Below the pieces are notes generated by a model. The model was given only the letters and a program-made list of their open reading frames with translations, was not told the DNA's origin and ran no database searches. 64,000 nt of DNA. Origin: Cladopsammia gracilis. Taxonomy: Eukaryota > Cnidaria > Anthozoa > Scleractinia > Dendrophylliidae. Both the position numbers and the translations under genes were made by a program. Numbering within the stretch: position 1 is the stretch's first letter; the number at the start of each line of letters is the position of its first letter. The stretch spans positions 1,073,501-1,137,500 of the forward strand of contig JAJGOT010000115.1 of NCBI GenBank assembly GCA_022457155.1, given 5' to 3'. This document shows, piece after piece, positions 1 through 11,316 of the stretch.

Positions 1-530
1 TTTTTCGAAAGACGATTGTGTTGTCCATTTTTATGTGTTTGTTCATTCATTAGATTTTGAAAAGCGATTTTATGTAAACAAAACAAGACTTTGATTTTAT
101 AGTACAGTTCTATCTTCACTCGCATCCCCATATGCAAATATGTTTGTGTATTTTTGAAATTTGTGATTTTCAAATCAGTTTCTCGGGCAATTTTTGACAA
201 ACAAAAACTGTATTTTATTCGGAAACTAGTGGTACTAGTTATTCTAGAAGGAGAAAAGTTGTTTTTGTGAACTTTTGTATACGGTCTATAAAAATGTACT
301 GTGCAGACGGTCGCGTAATACTGTTTTTGAGAATTGCTAAAATTGAAAATAGCCCGTTCGTCAATATTAATTCTTGTGCTTCCAACCTTTCACCTTAGTT
401 AAGTTTCACCTTAGTTAAGCTTGTTCAAAGTGCGACGCTGTTAGGCTTGGGCTATCTATATATATTAGTCCGTCATTTAATATGAACGCCGAAGAGAGAC
501 AGAAGGGGTGAGAGGACCATACTCCCGACA
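1..530. other. AT-rich non-coding sequence
   Basis: No open frame of useful length, tRNA shape or clear inverted repeat was seen. There is a short direct repeat (caccttagttaag) near 392-420. I see nothing assignable. Confidence 0.4.
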
Positions 531-694
531 ATTTAAGATAACAGCTATTAAGAGTACAAAATCAACGTTTGATACTCCTTTGAACTCCCAATTCAGTTTT
601 AAACAAAACATTACCCTTTCCACAGCCGTTTTGAATAATTACTTACGCCGTCGACAGATGTATTGAGGACCTATTGAGTACGAAATCCTAAATG

Positions 695-991
695 AGGGGT
701 GGCGAATGGTACCTTCAAAATCGTGGGTCTCGGAAAATTTGGTCCGGTCTCAAAGTCTCGTTTGGCTGGTGCTTTTTCCGTCTCGGAGTCTCGGATATTT
801 TTCCTCAAGGTCTCTGAGTCTCGGATACTTTTGTCAAGCATTGTCATTCTTCATCCTTGTTTGTTGTTTGATAGGTGATTTGGATATTTCTCGGGCACGG
901 ATTTTATAACGTAGCTGCGGTCGCGGTCTCGGATTTTGAAACCAGGGTCTCGGCGTCTCGGCGAGTCTCGGATTTACCATTCGCCACCCCT
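695..991. mobile_element. Small TIR element (MITE), 297 bp
   Basis: The ends are inverted copies of AGGGGTGGCGAATGG. The 6-bp sequence taaatg lies directly outside both ends (689-694 and 992-997). The related repeat at about 2840 has the same flanks without the insert, so it serves as an empty site. The interior is built of degenerate gtctcgg-type units. It has no coding capacity. The superfamily is not clear from a 6-bp duplication. Confidence 0.7.
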
Positions 992-1139
992 TAAATGCTC
1001 ACCTCCCTTACCCATGGGAGCAAGAAAACAAGGAAACGAGACTAAGGGATGAAATGCGCGTGCAGAGGAGTCGGTATAGTGAAAGCGTTGAAAAAGAAAC
1101 TTGCAAGATATAGGAAGGAGTCTCATCTCACAAACGGAA

Positions 1140-1195
1140 AAACCACACTCCCCTCCAAGACCCAACCCCCCCCCCCCAACCCCCCCCCCCCAAGA
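1140..1195. repeat. C-rich low-complexity tract
   Basis: Runs of cytosine interrupted by two adenines. Short ORFs that cross it, rich in proline, are artefacts. Confidence 0.7.
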
Positions 1196-1592
1196 CGCAA
1201 TAAACGATCTGAATTTCAGTTTTCACAAGGTTGAACTAAACAGTTTGCACAATTATACAAACCGCATTTTTCTTTTCAGAGACAAAAATAACGTCTCGTG
1301 ATATACGCGACAGAAGATGAGGGTAAGAAAGCGTATTGAAAAACTTTTGTACTTTTACTTCCTGTTGTGCCGCCAAGGTTCTTAAACATAACCAACTCCC
1401 CTCTCCCCCCGGGATACGGCGGCAAGGCTGCGGTTACCAAAACTTACGACAAATCACGGCTAAACGATTCTATAAAGATCCAAGTCTTGTGCGATAATCA
1501 CCACGGACTTAACTTCTGCCTTAAATTATGTTGACGTGTTTCTCTAAATTACATTTACCTCCATTGTCACACATGGCGTTATTGCGTCCGGA

Positions 1593-1735
1593 TTGAAATA
1601 TTTGAATGTCCACCGGGTGTCTCGAAAACGAAGACCGAACACCGAAGACCAAACACCGAAGACCGAAGACCGCAACTTCGTTCCCAGGGCTTTTCCTTTC
1701 GACAAAGGGGCGTCCGCTTTGAAATATTTCAATCT
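1593..1735. repeat. Short GAAGACC/AACACC minisatellite with flanking direct repeat
   Basis: Between two diverged copies of a tgaaatattt..tccacc segment (about 1593-1614 and 1719-1740) lie several units alternating accgaagacc and gaacaccg. Non-coding. Confidence 0.45.
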
Positions 1736-1740
1736 CCACC

Positions 1741-2739
1741 ATCGTAGCTATTTCGTAATTCTAACATATGCAAGTCGTCACTATTGTATACTCTTTAAGC
1801 ACGACTGAAGACTTTGCAAATCCAACAAAAATCGTCTACCGATGTACGAACTACCCATTTCATTCACAGTCGAAGACGAACATTTCAAAGCCATTTTCAC
1901 ACAATATCCTCTGCCATCATATCGCAGCGGCACGTGCATTTTTAAAACAATGTAAGCTATCAAATTTTATCGTTAAAATCGCTCTGATGATATATCTGAT
2001 CCACAACTCAAATGAAAATGAATTTGTATACCCCAGGGACAATACTCCCATATAAAAATAACCGCTTCTCCGATCCTACCTTTTAGTGTCTCTATTGAAA
2101 TCAAGGCACTCTCGACTCTCGAGTATTCACAATTAACCAAACTCAACTTCACAGAAACAAACATACACATGACATGACAACAAATACGTTTTAGAAACCC
2201 ATAACCAACGAACAATACAAATTATTGACACTCTAACAGAAATATACAAACCAAAATAACTCGTAAAAACGATACAACGTTTGCCCCTTTCCAGTTTGCC
2301 CTTTAATATAAATGTATCCTAATCGCAAAACCACAGAACGGAGTCTCTATAAGCCTAAAAGTTCACTACCTCAATGCCACACATGACTGACAAAGTCGAA
2401 TGGTACCTTTCTAAATTGAAAACTTGCCACTACAAATCGACTACAAAACCCACGAGAGGGTCACGAACCTACGAAAAGCTACCGACGAAATCGCAACAGC
2501 TAGCGACAAAGTCACGAAACCACTTGAATCCAATTTAATTTGCATATTGTTAGCACCAAAATATGCGTGTGACGTAATAGTGCAAGCATCAGGCTGCTAC
2601 AATAAACAGTTCTCAAATGACTAGATACAGTCCTCTACTCTGAATTCAACAATGAATTCACAGCTTTTTTCCTTTCAAAAATATAACACGCCTTTTCTAA
2701 ATCTTCTCGCTTCTTTCATCTTAAAAAAATCTCTAGCTG
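1741..2739. other. Unassigned non-coding sequence
   Basis: Only short, overlapping ORFs on both strands; none resembles a known family. No structure was found. Confidence 0.3.
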
Positions 2740-3100
2740 TGATACTGACAACAAAAAATTACCCTTTCAACAGCCGTTTACAATCATTAGTTACGCCGTC
2801 GACGAATGAATTGAGGACCTATTGAGCCCGAAATCCTTAATGGTCACCTCCCTTACCCATGGGAGCAAGAAAACAAGGAGGGAGACTTAGGGATGAAATG
2901 CACGTGCAGAGGAGTCGGTATGGTAAAACAACAAGAAACTTGCAAGACATCGAAAAAAGTCTCATCTAAAGAAATAACGAATTGAGGAACTTTTGTACTT
3001 TTACTTCCTGTTGTGCCGCCAAGGTTCTTAAGCCCTGAGCCTATTAAGAGTAGAAAATCAACGTTTGATACCCTTTTTAACTCCCACTTCAGGCGTACAC
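2740..3100. repeat. Repeat unit shared with 530-1390 (right copy, without MITE)
   Basis: Diverged second copy of the repeat at 530-1390. It keeps the same tokens (gccgtcgac, ggacctattgag, cccttacccatgggagcaag, gtgccgccaaggttcttaa) and provides the uninterrupted site for the 695-991 insertion. Confidence 0.6.
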
Positions 3101-3876
3101 TACAGTTTTCGAATATCTAACCATCACAAAACCAAAACTACCAAAAAGAATATACCCTATTTAAGGACTGAGCACCTCAAAAACGCCACCTTATCGGGTG
3201 CCACATACTTGGCGTTCTAAAGAGGCGTTGAATCCATCTCTATGCGTTTTTGCCAAAAAAGGAAAAGTAAGCCTATACAAAGCACAAAAAGACCCCCAAT
3301 AACGACTTTTCTTTGGCCGACAACACAATTTTCAATTCTTTATCATTGCCAATTTATTTGATTTTCCAAAAACATAAGGCAACTCACATTGCAGTCCATT
3401 CATCAAAAGTGTACTCTATTCACCAAGGTCACTACAAAGCTAGCAAGAACACAAACAAAAAGTCAATAACAGAATTGATATCAACATAATAACTACCCTT
3501 TACCCAAGCACCAAGTGACATTACCACAGCATCACTCTCCCACACTTTACTATAACAGAAATTAAAACGACCAATCTATAAAATGAAAAATAAAACTCAC
3601 GTCACTTAAATTCATACTACTGATTATTCTTCCAAATTTTTTCATTAAAAAACATCACAAGCCTAACACAAATCCTGCTCGTAACTAAAACCAATTCAAC
3701 CTATCTTCACAATATTCAAGAACTCTACCCAAACTACCTTCTTCATAGATTTTTCTCACCACCCTAGACGCAAGAAGACAACGCCACCTAATACCTTTGA
3801 CAACAAACATTCTTTTTTTTATTAACCTCGCATTCTAACGCATTAACGAGATGGCTTTAAGAGCCCTTTGATTCCA
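3101..3876. other. AT-rich non-coding sequence with a dispersed repeat at its end
   Basis: No coding signal. The last part (about 3815-3873) is an inverted match to 55160-55215: both contain agatggctttaagagccctt or its complement. This marks a dispersed repeat. Confidence 0.4.
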
Positions 3877-4432
3877 TTATTGTACTCACGGATGTTTTTT
3901 TCTTTTCAGTTTGTCTGCACTTACTGCGATTAACCCGCCATATATTTAGATTACAATGAGGAAATGCGCCTTTCGCTTACGGTGTATCAAATTATCCAAG
4001 ACGTCGTCAAATTTGCCTGTTAAACACAAAGAACAAACCTGTGACCAAATTTGATTTATTTGCATATTTACTTGGGATCGTCAACTTCCAGGATGCCAAC
4101 CCAAGTTGTGTTTTGCCTTTAAATTGATTTTCTTGAACCGTTTCTTTAATTTTGAGTAGTAAATTTAATTGTTGAGGCCGGTAAAATAGAGGCTGATACT
4201 CCGTTTATCTTAATATAAGTGGCAATAAAGCCAAAAACGTTTCATAGACGATTAGTTAAACTAGCCTGGATAAAACAGCTTAGGTACGTACCAGCTTAAC
4301 GATGCTAATTTACTAATTTAGCGCATACGAAAACTTACCTCTTAAATGCTAATTGCTAGAACATCCGTGAATTGTGTCACGTTTCTGATCAAATTTTAAA
4401 TTTCGTGTTTTTTTTTTTCTTTGCACTTTCGA
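3877..4432 (+). repeat. NLR 3'-flank copy A (orphan)
   Basis: This stretch is a diverged copy of sequence lying downstream of both NLR genes (34566-35042 and 45360-45690). Shared tokens, in the same order and orientation, are ttgtctgcact, cgcttacggtgta, gacgtcgtcaaa, gatttatttgc and ccaggatgccaac, and, against copy B only, gaacatccgtgaattgt. No LRR-coding sequence is left upstream, so it is the relic flank of a lost or displaced third copy. Confidence 0.7.
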
Positions 4433-4949
4433 ACGGAAATAATATATTTACTAACCTGTCCAAACCATTTTTTAATCCAATCCCGGAAAATGGTTTCTTT
4501 CGGCCGTACTTCTCGCACTGCATGGCCACTGGAAAATTTGGACCATTTACAGACTTCATAAAATGTCTATAAATCTTGAATTTACAGACTTGGTACTTTC
4601 ACCTGTTAAAAACAAAATCTCTGTAAATTCTTTTGACAGACATTTTATATAGTTTTGTTGTCTTGTTCTTTATAAAATGTTTGTGAAATGTTTATAAATT
4701 CTAGGAGCTGTAATGAGAGGAAAGACTTACAATTTACAGACTTTACAAAATCTGTCAACAACGTTTGTAAATCTGCTGTTTACAAAGATTTTATAATGCC
4801 TAGACTTCTAATATAAAATGTCTGTAAATGGCACTGCGTAACTTTAATGTTAATTCAGTTACCAAATCTCTGTAAATTAATGTGGTCCCCAAGCGGAACA
4901 TCTAATGACAAACAGGGAATTATAAAATCTCTGTAAATTGACACAAACA

Positions 4950-5345
4950 AGCATAACCATTCTCCCAATCGTCTAAATAGAATTTTTAAAGCTACATCCA
5001 GTGTGCACTCACATAATCTAAGAAATTCAAAATACAACCTTTTCGTTCCCAGACCGAGTACTGAATCAGGCAAGCAAAGTTTTCAATATCGCGGTTCTGT
5101 TCTCTGGAACAGCTTGCCTTTGAGCGCTAAGATGTAGCCCACTCTCATGCATTTACTTCCTATCTAATTTAATGATAGTTCATAAAGGATACTTTTTATA
5201 GTTTTTAGTATAATCCCGTATAGATAATGAATTTAGTAAGATAATTTAATTTAGATAAGTAATTAATCTATTGTTGTTTAAGGCTCGACGGAAGAGCGTG
5301 TATTATGGATTGACAACGCGTAATGTAAATAAAGTTTACCGACCT
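4950..5345 (+). mobile_element. LINE 3' end (CR1/L2-like reverse transcriptase tail)
   Basis: A frame from about 4975 to 5134 reads HNLRNSK...FQYRGSVLWNSLPLSAK, the usual carboxyl-terminal signature of CR1/L2-type LINE ORF2 proteins. It is followed by a 3' untranslated region with ggctcgacggaagagcgtgt and the ending aataaagttta. The copy is 5'-truncated and lies inside the left subterminal region of the CACTA-like element. Confidence 0.7.
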
Positions 5346-5349
5346 AACA

Positions 5350-5800
5350 GGCATCATAAAATCTCTGTAAATTGACACAAATGGGGCACTATAAAATCTC
5401 TGTAAATTGACGCAAACGGGGCATCATAAAATCTCTGTAAATTGACGCAAACGGGGCATCATAAAATCTCTGTAAATTGACGCAAACGGGGCATAATAAA
5501 ATCTCTGTAAATTGACGCAAACGGGGCATAATAAAATCTCTGTAAATTGACGCAAACGGGGCATCATGAAATCTCTGTAAATTGACGCAAACGGGGCACT
5601 ATAAAATCTCTGTAAATTGACGCAAACGGGGCATTATAAAATCTCTGTAAATTGATCCAAACGGGGCATTACAAAATCTCTGTAAATTGACGCAAATGGG
5701 GCATCATAAAATCTCTGTAAATTGACGCAAACGGGGCACTATAAAATCTCTGTAAATTGACGCAAGCGGGGCATTATAAAATCTCTGTAAATTGACGCTA
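5350..5800. repeat. 35-bp tandem repeat, about 13 copies
   Basis: The unit contains ataaaatctctgtaaattga followed by cgcaaacggggcat, with a 35-bp period and few substitutions. The core (tctctgtaaat) is the same motif that is scattered in inverted orientation in 15640-16330, so this array is the amplified left subterminal repeat of the CACTA-like element. There are no unique spacers, so it is not a CRISPR array. Confidence 0.85.
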
Positions 5801-6450
5801 AAGAGTAAAACTGACTATTTTTTTAGTAAATTAGGCATTTTACTCGATATTTTGAGTTAGTTTACTTAAAATTTAACCTAAATATTTAATCCAACGTAGT
5901 GAATTAAAACAACTCCTTAGTTTGAGAAAATCAAGTGAAAGTCACTTTTACTCAAACATACGATTAAAAATTTACTCACCGCAGTGAGTCAGTGCTTCTC
6001 ACTCAAATCCAATAAAGTGAGTTGAAACAACTCTTTATTTTGAGTAAACAGGGGGTGCAACAGACCGACATCTACACAAACGTGAAAACATACACATAAG
6101 AGATTGCAAGGGTCCTGAAGGGGTAAAATGGGAACTAGCTTTGGCCTGTTTTTGCCCTGGGAAATGGGATTTGAGTCACTGGGACTGGGATTTATTCACT
6201 GGGAATTAATAAAAAAAGGTCGAAATGGGAATGGAACAGTTGTCTTTAAGCATGTCTAGTCAATGCTTAACTGGTCTTAACTAGTCTAACTAATTCCCTT
6301 AGTGAAACAAAGGAAACGGCAAACTGATCCTTACGGCAGAAAAACAGTTCTAACGTCTTTGCTTTGTCTATGAGAAATGCTTCACGCGCTTTTCGTACAG
6401 AGTCTCTGCTATTACGTATTAATTCCAGTGGTATAAGTTACATATCCTTA

Positions 6451-6638
6451 CAGGCGCGGATACAGGATTTTTTATGGGGGGGGGGGGGGGGGGTGGCTAC
6501 GGGTATGTGCTTAAGTCTATAAAACGTTTCATTGTTGCAATTAAAAAGAAAACTGTTAAAACCGTAGGTCTAAAGCGGGTGGGGGGGGGGGAGTGGCTAG
6601 CCACCCAATCCCCCCCCCCCCCCCTGTATCCGCCCCTG
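6451..6638. mobile_element. G/C-tract MITE (CAGGGGCGGAT family)
   Basis: The left end caggcgcggatacagg and right end cctgtatccgcccctg are inverted, with G runs and C runs next to them. The family also appears as a partial copy at 20060-20125. It interrupts the 3' part of the adjacent Penelope GIY-YIG fragment. TIRs of this type are common in hAT-derived MITEs, but I see no clean 8-bp duplication here. Confidence 0.55.
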
Positions 6639-6795
6639 CGTTGGTAGAGTGTCTTGGTAGATTAAAGTGTTCTGATTTTGGAGTAGGGCAGCTGAGGTGA
6701 TGTGGATTCTCTACAGAGCGGCGATGTTCACCAAAGCGTTCATTTATATTAGTTTGCGTTTTGTTTCTCCGATGTATTGACACAGTATATTACGT
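6639..6795 (-). pseudogene. Penelope-like element GIY-YIG endonuclease fragment
   Basis: The minus strand reads CQYIGETKR, then, after a 1-base frame change, NERFGEHRRSV and SEHFNLPRHS. This is the conserved core of the GIY-YIG domain that ends Penelope-like ORFs, as in the better preserved copies at 39350-39640 and 56783-57112. The fragment is cut by the MITE at 6451-6638 and is not functional. Confidence 0.75.
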
Positions 6796-7139
6796 TAAAA
6801 GCAATGTTTACATTGGATCATATAGATCAGGTTTTTAGAATTACATATTATGTGATTTTAAATACAACGTTCCTCTTTAGCAGTAAAAAATGTGTATTTG
6901 TTTGGCCTTGTTGAATAAACTGACTGGTCAAACAGCGTGGGTGGTTGCATCTCCTGCCGGAGGCACCCATCTGATCTCTCTCGCTGGTTGGTTTCCTTAG
7001 TTTAGTATGTAGTAGTTTAGAACCACTTGGAATCAACAGACGCGACGAACTTCGTTAACTTTCTTATCACTAGTCAGTTTAGTTTATCACCCGTCAAACC
7101 CTTCACCATTCATATTCATTGTTCTTGTTATTCTTTATT

Positions 7140-7340
7140 TTTTTTCAAAACCACCTGTATAACGGTTTTACAGTTGTAATCATTTATAATGCTAGCCCCG
7201 GTCTGAAGAAGCTTTGTTTTGCAAAACGAAATATTGGGCACTATTATATTCCACTTTTATTTTATTTTATTTGCTTCTGTTCTGTTTTTCTACCGTAAGG
7301 ATCAGTTTGCCGTTTCTTTTTTTCACTTCAAGTATTAATA
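7140..7340. mobile_element. Penelope-like terminal region relic
   Basis: Contains gaagaagctttgttttgcaa followed by cgaaatattgggc and cgtaaggatcagtttgccgt. The same order is found in the Penelope-like copy at 39960-40100. The last token recurs inverted at about 6310-6340, so the element at 6108-7830 holds both inverted terminal pieces of a Penelope-like element. Confidence 0.55.
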
Positions 7341-8249
7341 CTGATCTAGGTCTGGAAACCCAGATCCAGCCATTCTCGACGGTTTGTTGCAGTGATCGTA
7401 CATTCTATGTTTCTTTTTAATTCCCTTTGTTTGGCAAACATCAGAAAACTGTTAAAAGTGCCTATTTTACACCAATTCTACGATAGGAATATCAGAATAT
7501 TTTATTTTTCACTTGTCTTGCGGTCAACGATATTTGTGTGCAGTGGTGCAATCAAGCCAAAAACGCTGAGCATGCGTATTTACATGTTAAAAGCGACATG
7601 GCGGTATCAGTGTCTGCAGGCGACAGGAATGTGAAGTAGCAGGAGAATATCACCTTATATGCGGATGTGAATAGAAAAGAGTTGGTATGAAAAACACTGG
7701 GATTTTTCCAGAATTGTGCTAGTGGGAATGGGATTTGGACGCTGGGAAATGGGATTTTGAAAAAAATTGGGCTGGGAAATGGGATTGATACCCCCCCCCC
7801 CCCCCCCCCCCCGTCCCATTTAGGACCCTCGATTGCCGCTTCGCGAGAGAGAACGGGAAAAAAACGTATCGTTCAAAGGAAAAAAATTCAAAATACAAGA
7901 CGCAGCTTAGTTCAACGGTGGTATTACTGTTGTATGAGATATGTGTCTCATGTACCATTTGGATCACTAATCTTTACTTCACATGTCACTGAAAAAAGTG
8001 AAAACCGGTAAGGAGCACACAGCTGACGCATCATTTTCATATTTTAGCCTTGCCTAAACAGCTCTTGAAAGAGGTGTTTTTAAAACCTGGAATTACCTGG
8101 AACGGAAATAGGAATGATTTCCGAAGAACGAGAGATTTAAAAGAAATGCATTGAAAAAGCCGTATGTGAGCTCGAAAAAAAATAATGGTGGATACAATGT
8201 AAAATACAATACAGTAAATCAAAGGCAATCATCAAAGCAATTTTCCGCT

Positions 8250-8608
8250 CGGCCGCTCGGCCGTGAGGTCTTGGGTGCGAATTGATCATGCGCAAGAGAG
8301 TCATTCCCGGCGGGCAGTTCGGGTTGGCGTTTTTTCAACGAACTTCCATTGCTGCTCGCTTTCAGAGCTCAAAACTTCACTTGCTTTGAAAAGACAACTT
8401 GTGATTTGAGCCTTTTTCTCGTTCCACGTTTTCTGAATAAGCTGCATGCAATGTTTTTACAAAATATCAACGATCGCTATGCATACGATTGCTTCCAACG
8501 GTCCAACCTACATCCATCGTCAGGTCAAGTTTGACCGCCGTGTTGGCTAGTTCTTTTATGCTACACCAATTCAAGCGTTTCATTCTTGCTGCCCTTGTGA
8601 TCCCAAAG
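8250..8608 (+). other. Candidate first exon of an unknown gene
   Basis: The segment is less AT-rich than its surroundings and ends at a strong splice donor (aaag/gtaagt, exon end 8608). The last ATG (8558) gives MLHQFKRFILAALVIPK in phase 0 up to the donor; earlier ATGs are short uORFs. I do not recognise the product. It may start a transcript that uses the exon-like segments at 11241-14365, but the phases between them do not connect directly. Treat as a candidate only. Confidence 0.25.
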
Positions 8609-9077
8609 GTAAGTAAGCTTACGTTAAAAATGTAAACCAGTTTAAATTTTATTTTTGGCTACATGTACCTGTACTGAAGATTTTATACGAATTTCAGGGT
8701 TCTGTCTTGGTGACTGTACGGGCTCACAGTCTTCACAAGGGATTTCACGTTGTATTTTGTTTAGTCTTTTGTTTTTGTCCGTGTGTATTGGTACACCAGA
8801 ACAGAACCAATTTCAGCCTGCTCATTTGAATACATAAGCTTATAAGAAACTAAAACTTGAATTTTAATATTTCCTTCAATCTTGCAATTCTGTTCAAGTG
8901 ATGTTGATTTTTAACATGAAGTACATGTACAGTTTTATTTTCTCCTTATGCTCCTTATATTTATTTTTTTCTGAATTTTTCTGTCATTATAAAGGACGGA
9001 CTGGGAACAGGGTATAAAACACAGGCTTCAGTTTAAATAAATATGACATTCAACTTCAAGTAGCCACATCAAGACAC
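8609..9077. other. Unassigned sequence, possible intron
   Basis: No coding signal. It contains the first of many TACATGTA-like palindromes that are frequent between 8.6 and 15.2 kb. Confidence 0.3.
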
Positions 9078-9603
9078 AAGTAGAACAAGAAGGACTGGAC
9101 CTAAGCTACTATAATTATGGGATGCAGACAATCCCATGTGCTTTTCTTTTGGATTTGTTGGGCATGTGCTGTCAAGAAAATACTGATAGGCCTCATGGAG
9201 TACAGTACAAACAAACACGTGTGCAAGCAACCATACTGATGAAAAGACAGTGTCAGAACAAGATAAAGATTGGTTTTGTTTGTTATTATTTCTAGATGCT
9301 TTGTGTACTCGTGAAGAGCAGTGTTTAAGGTTCGAACGTAGCCTCACCTTCTCCTTCCCTACCCCCTTCCCTCACCGAGAACTCAAAATGAAAACACTGC
9401 TCTTTGCGAGTATCCATGAAGCACCTAGAAACAATGAAAACAATCGGTATGGTGACTTTGGCATGTGTTTGTTTATACTCCACTAGACTTTAGTTTTATC
9501 CAAATCCAAAAGAAAAGCACATGAGATTGTCTGCATCTCATAATACATGTAATGTAGCTGTACTGTAGCTTGGGACTTGGCCCAGTCCTTCTTGTTCTAC
9601 ATG
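9078..9603. repeat. Nested inverted repeats (foldback structure)
   Basis: Outer arms: about 9078-9162 and 9505-9603 are complementary (tokens tagaacaagaaggactgg and cttttcttttggattt). Inner arms: about 9291-9325 and 9393-9437 pair as well (gaagagcagtgttt with aaacactgctcttt). Either a compound MITE or two nested ones. Phrases from it (gtgcaagcaaccatac, cccccttccctcac) recur at 12138-12180. Confidence 0.65.
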
Positions 9604-9959
9604 CATCAAAGGAAATCTGTGGGGAGAGCACTAAAAATTCACATCATTACTCCTGCCCCAACAGTACCAGCCAAGATTCGGACTGCATACATTTATTCAA
9701 CAAGAAACAACAACAACAACAATGTATTCTTAGTATAATAATGAAAGAGTTGACTGATTTGTTTGCCCTGCAAATAGCTGGAAAGCTAATCGGGGCGGGG
9801 CAAAACAAGTACATGAAAAATACAAATATCTACAAAATCAAAAACCTTACACTATTGAAAAGCCTTGCAGATTACACATAATAATGAATAAAAACACAGA
9901 AGTTAAGTGATCTAATTGAATTAAGACAAGGATTCTCTGACTATAGTAAGTGAATCTAT

Positions 9960-10195
9960 GTACTTATACTTTATTAATAATCATGGAGATTTGAATATAG
10001 TCATCCTCCTTTTCTAAAATATTGAATAGCAATTTGCGGAGAGCTCTTTTGAAAGCATTCTTAGGAAGATCCGTTATATAGCGTGGTATCTTATTCCACA
10101 GCTTTACTCCGAGCCGAGAGAAAGAATTGTTTAATATTTCTAGTCTGGAACATTTAACATAGAATTTTCCAGATGTAGACGATCGTGTATTGTAT
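9960..10195 (-). pseudogene. LINE ORF2 carboxyl-terminal fragment
   Basis: On the minus strand, a frame reads LWNKIPRYITDLPKNAFKRA followed by LRKLLFNILEKEDDY. This is the usual end of CR1/L2-type LINE proteins. The open part is short and 5'-truncated, with several further changes upstream. Confidence 0.7.
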
Positions 10196-11240
10196 ATGTA
10201 TTGTATATGGTATATTGTATACGTGTATTATACATGGTATAAAATGCAATGTTGGCAAAAGGGTAAAATAGTAGGAAGTTCAATAGCAATAATTATTGAT
10301 GTTGAATGTCATATTTATTAAAACTTACATGTACATGTAAGACTGTGTTTTATACCCTGTCCTCAGTCCACAGTCCATCCTTTAGACTGACAGAAAAATT
10401 TGGGGAAAAAAATTTAAATTGACAAAAGTTAGGGGTGGTCCATCAGGTGGTCCATGGACCCGGGTCCATGTTTTGTAAACATCCCCAGTTTGGTGTATTT
10501 TTTAGTATGATTATAATGCCTGCACAGCTGTAGGTCACAAATGTCATATCAGATGGCTCTTTGTAAAGAGAAAGGACCACCAGAAAAGAAGGCAATTTTA
10601 ATTTGTTGTTGTAGGTACATGTATGTTGATTGATCATGAACAGATCATTAGTCTTTGTGAGATACATGTACATGGAGTGTTTGCTAATGAGGATAAAACA
10701 AAAATAGAATCAAGAATAGTTTTAAGCACAACATGCATGTACAGCTGTAGCCATCGTGTGGGTAAATAGCATCATTGTGTTATTTTTACTTTGCAATGTA
10801 CTGTACAGCCTTGTCAAGGCTGTAAGGCTGTAAGGCTGTGCTCCAAATCTACATTATTGGTGCCAGCTTATAAGTTTTGTGAAAAGCTACATGTTTGTAC
10901 ACTTTCTGATCACTTAAGGTCAAAAGTAACATGCTACAGTATGGGCCACTGTGTGTTGCTAGAGCACAGCCCAACAATGCAAAATTTTACTTTTGGGCGA
11001 CCAGGAAATCTTTGTTTTTGCACCAAACTTATATGCTAAGCACCCCAGATTTCAAGTGTTTGGAGATTTCGGGCGCCCAACTATTTTTCTTAGAGCACAG
11101 CGTTGGTTGTCTAATACATGTACAGGTATGTCATCATCATCATCTAGGTCTATTGCGCCAATGAGGCGCACAGGGCCTGATACAGGTATGTAGTCAAAGT
11201 TTTTTTTATCTAAATGGTGACTATTTCCTTTATTTCTTAG
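10196..11240. other. Non-coding stretch with TACATGTA palindromes
   Basis: No recognisable gene. Contains gtgtattgtat/tgtatac repeats (10186-10245) and several tacatgta/catgtac palindromes. A splice-donor-like tacaggtatg occurs twice (11121 and 11181), but the 22-bp spacing rules out an intron between that donor and the next acceptor. Confidence 0.35.
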
Positions 11241-11316
11241 AAAACTGAGTGACAAAACTACGTACAATACCAAAACAGGCAGTAATGAAAAAGATGTAGA
11301 ATGGTCTGAGCCAGAG
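11241..11316 (+). other. Exon-like segment X (76 nt)
   Basis: Bounded by a good acceptor (tttatttcttag) and a good donor (gag/gtatgt). Only one frame is open: it needs two bases from the previous exon and ends in phase 0. It encodes 25 residues beginning KLSDKTTYNTK. It has the same length and phase class as segment Y at 12008-12083, so the two could be alternatives but cannot both be read in series. The product is unknown. Confidence 0.3.

Larger units (their letters stand above)
530..1390. repeat. Repeat unit shared with 2740-3100 (left copy)
   Basis: Blocks here recur at 2740-3100: a segment around 605-690 and 998-1080 (tokens ggacctattgag and cccttacccatgggagcaag), the cttcctgttgtgccgccaag token near 1360, and the attaagagta/caacgtttgata token at 548. 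The order of blocks is rotated between copies, as expected for fragments of a tandem array. The left copy is longer because it carries the small element at 695-991. Confidence 0.6.
6108..7830. mobile_element. 1.7-kb TIR element nested in the CACTA-like block
   Basis: The ends are AAGGGTCCT at 6108 and its complement AGGACCCTC ending at 7830, with gattgc directly outside both (6102-6107 and 7831-7836). Subterminal parts share ctgggaaatgggattt phrases (6160-6230 and 7690-7780). The middle contains a Penelope-like fragment and a G-rich MITE, so the element has itself been a target. The right end includes a long C tract (about 7790-7812). Confidence 0.55.

Noticed and set aside
5350..5800. Regular repeats resembling a CRISPR array
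   Set aside because: The 35-bp units follow each other without unique spacers, and the setting is a eukaryotic transposon. It is a tandem repeat.
7719..7967. ORFs on both strands through the C tract near 7790-7812
   Set aside because: Open frame depends on the homopolymer (poly-Pro or poly-Gly); no domain.
11100..11190. Two tacaggtatg splice-donor-like sites as exon ends
   Set aside because: The distance between the first donor and the next acceptor is about 22 bp, too short for an intron, and no frame links to the next exon-like segment.
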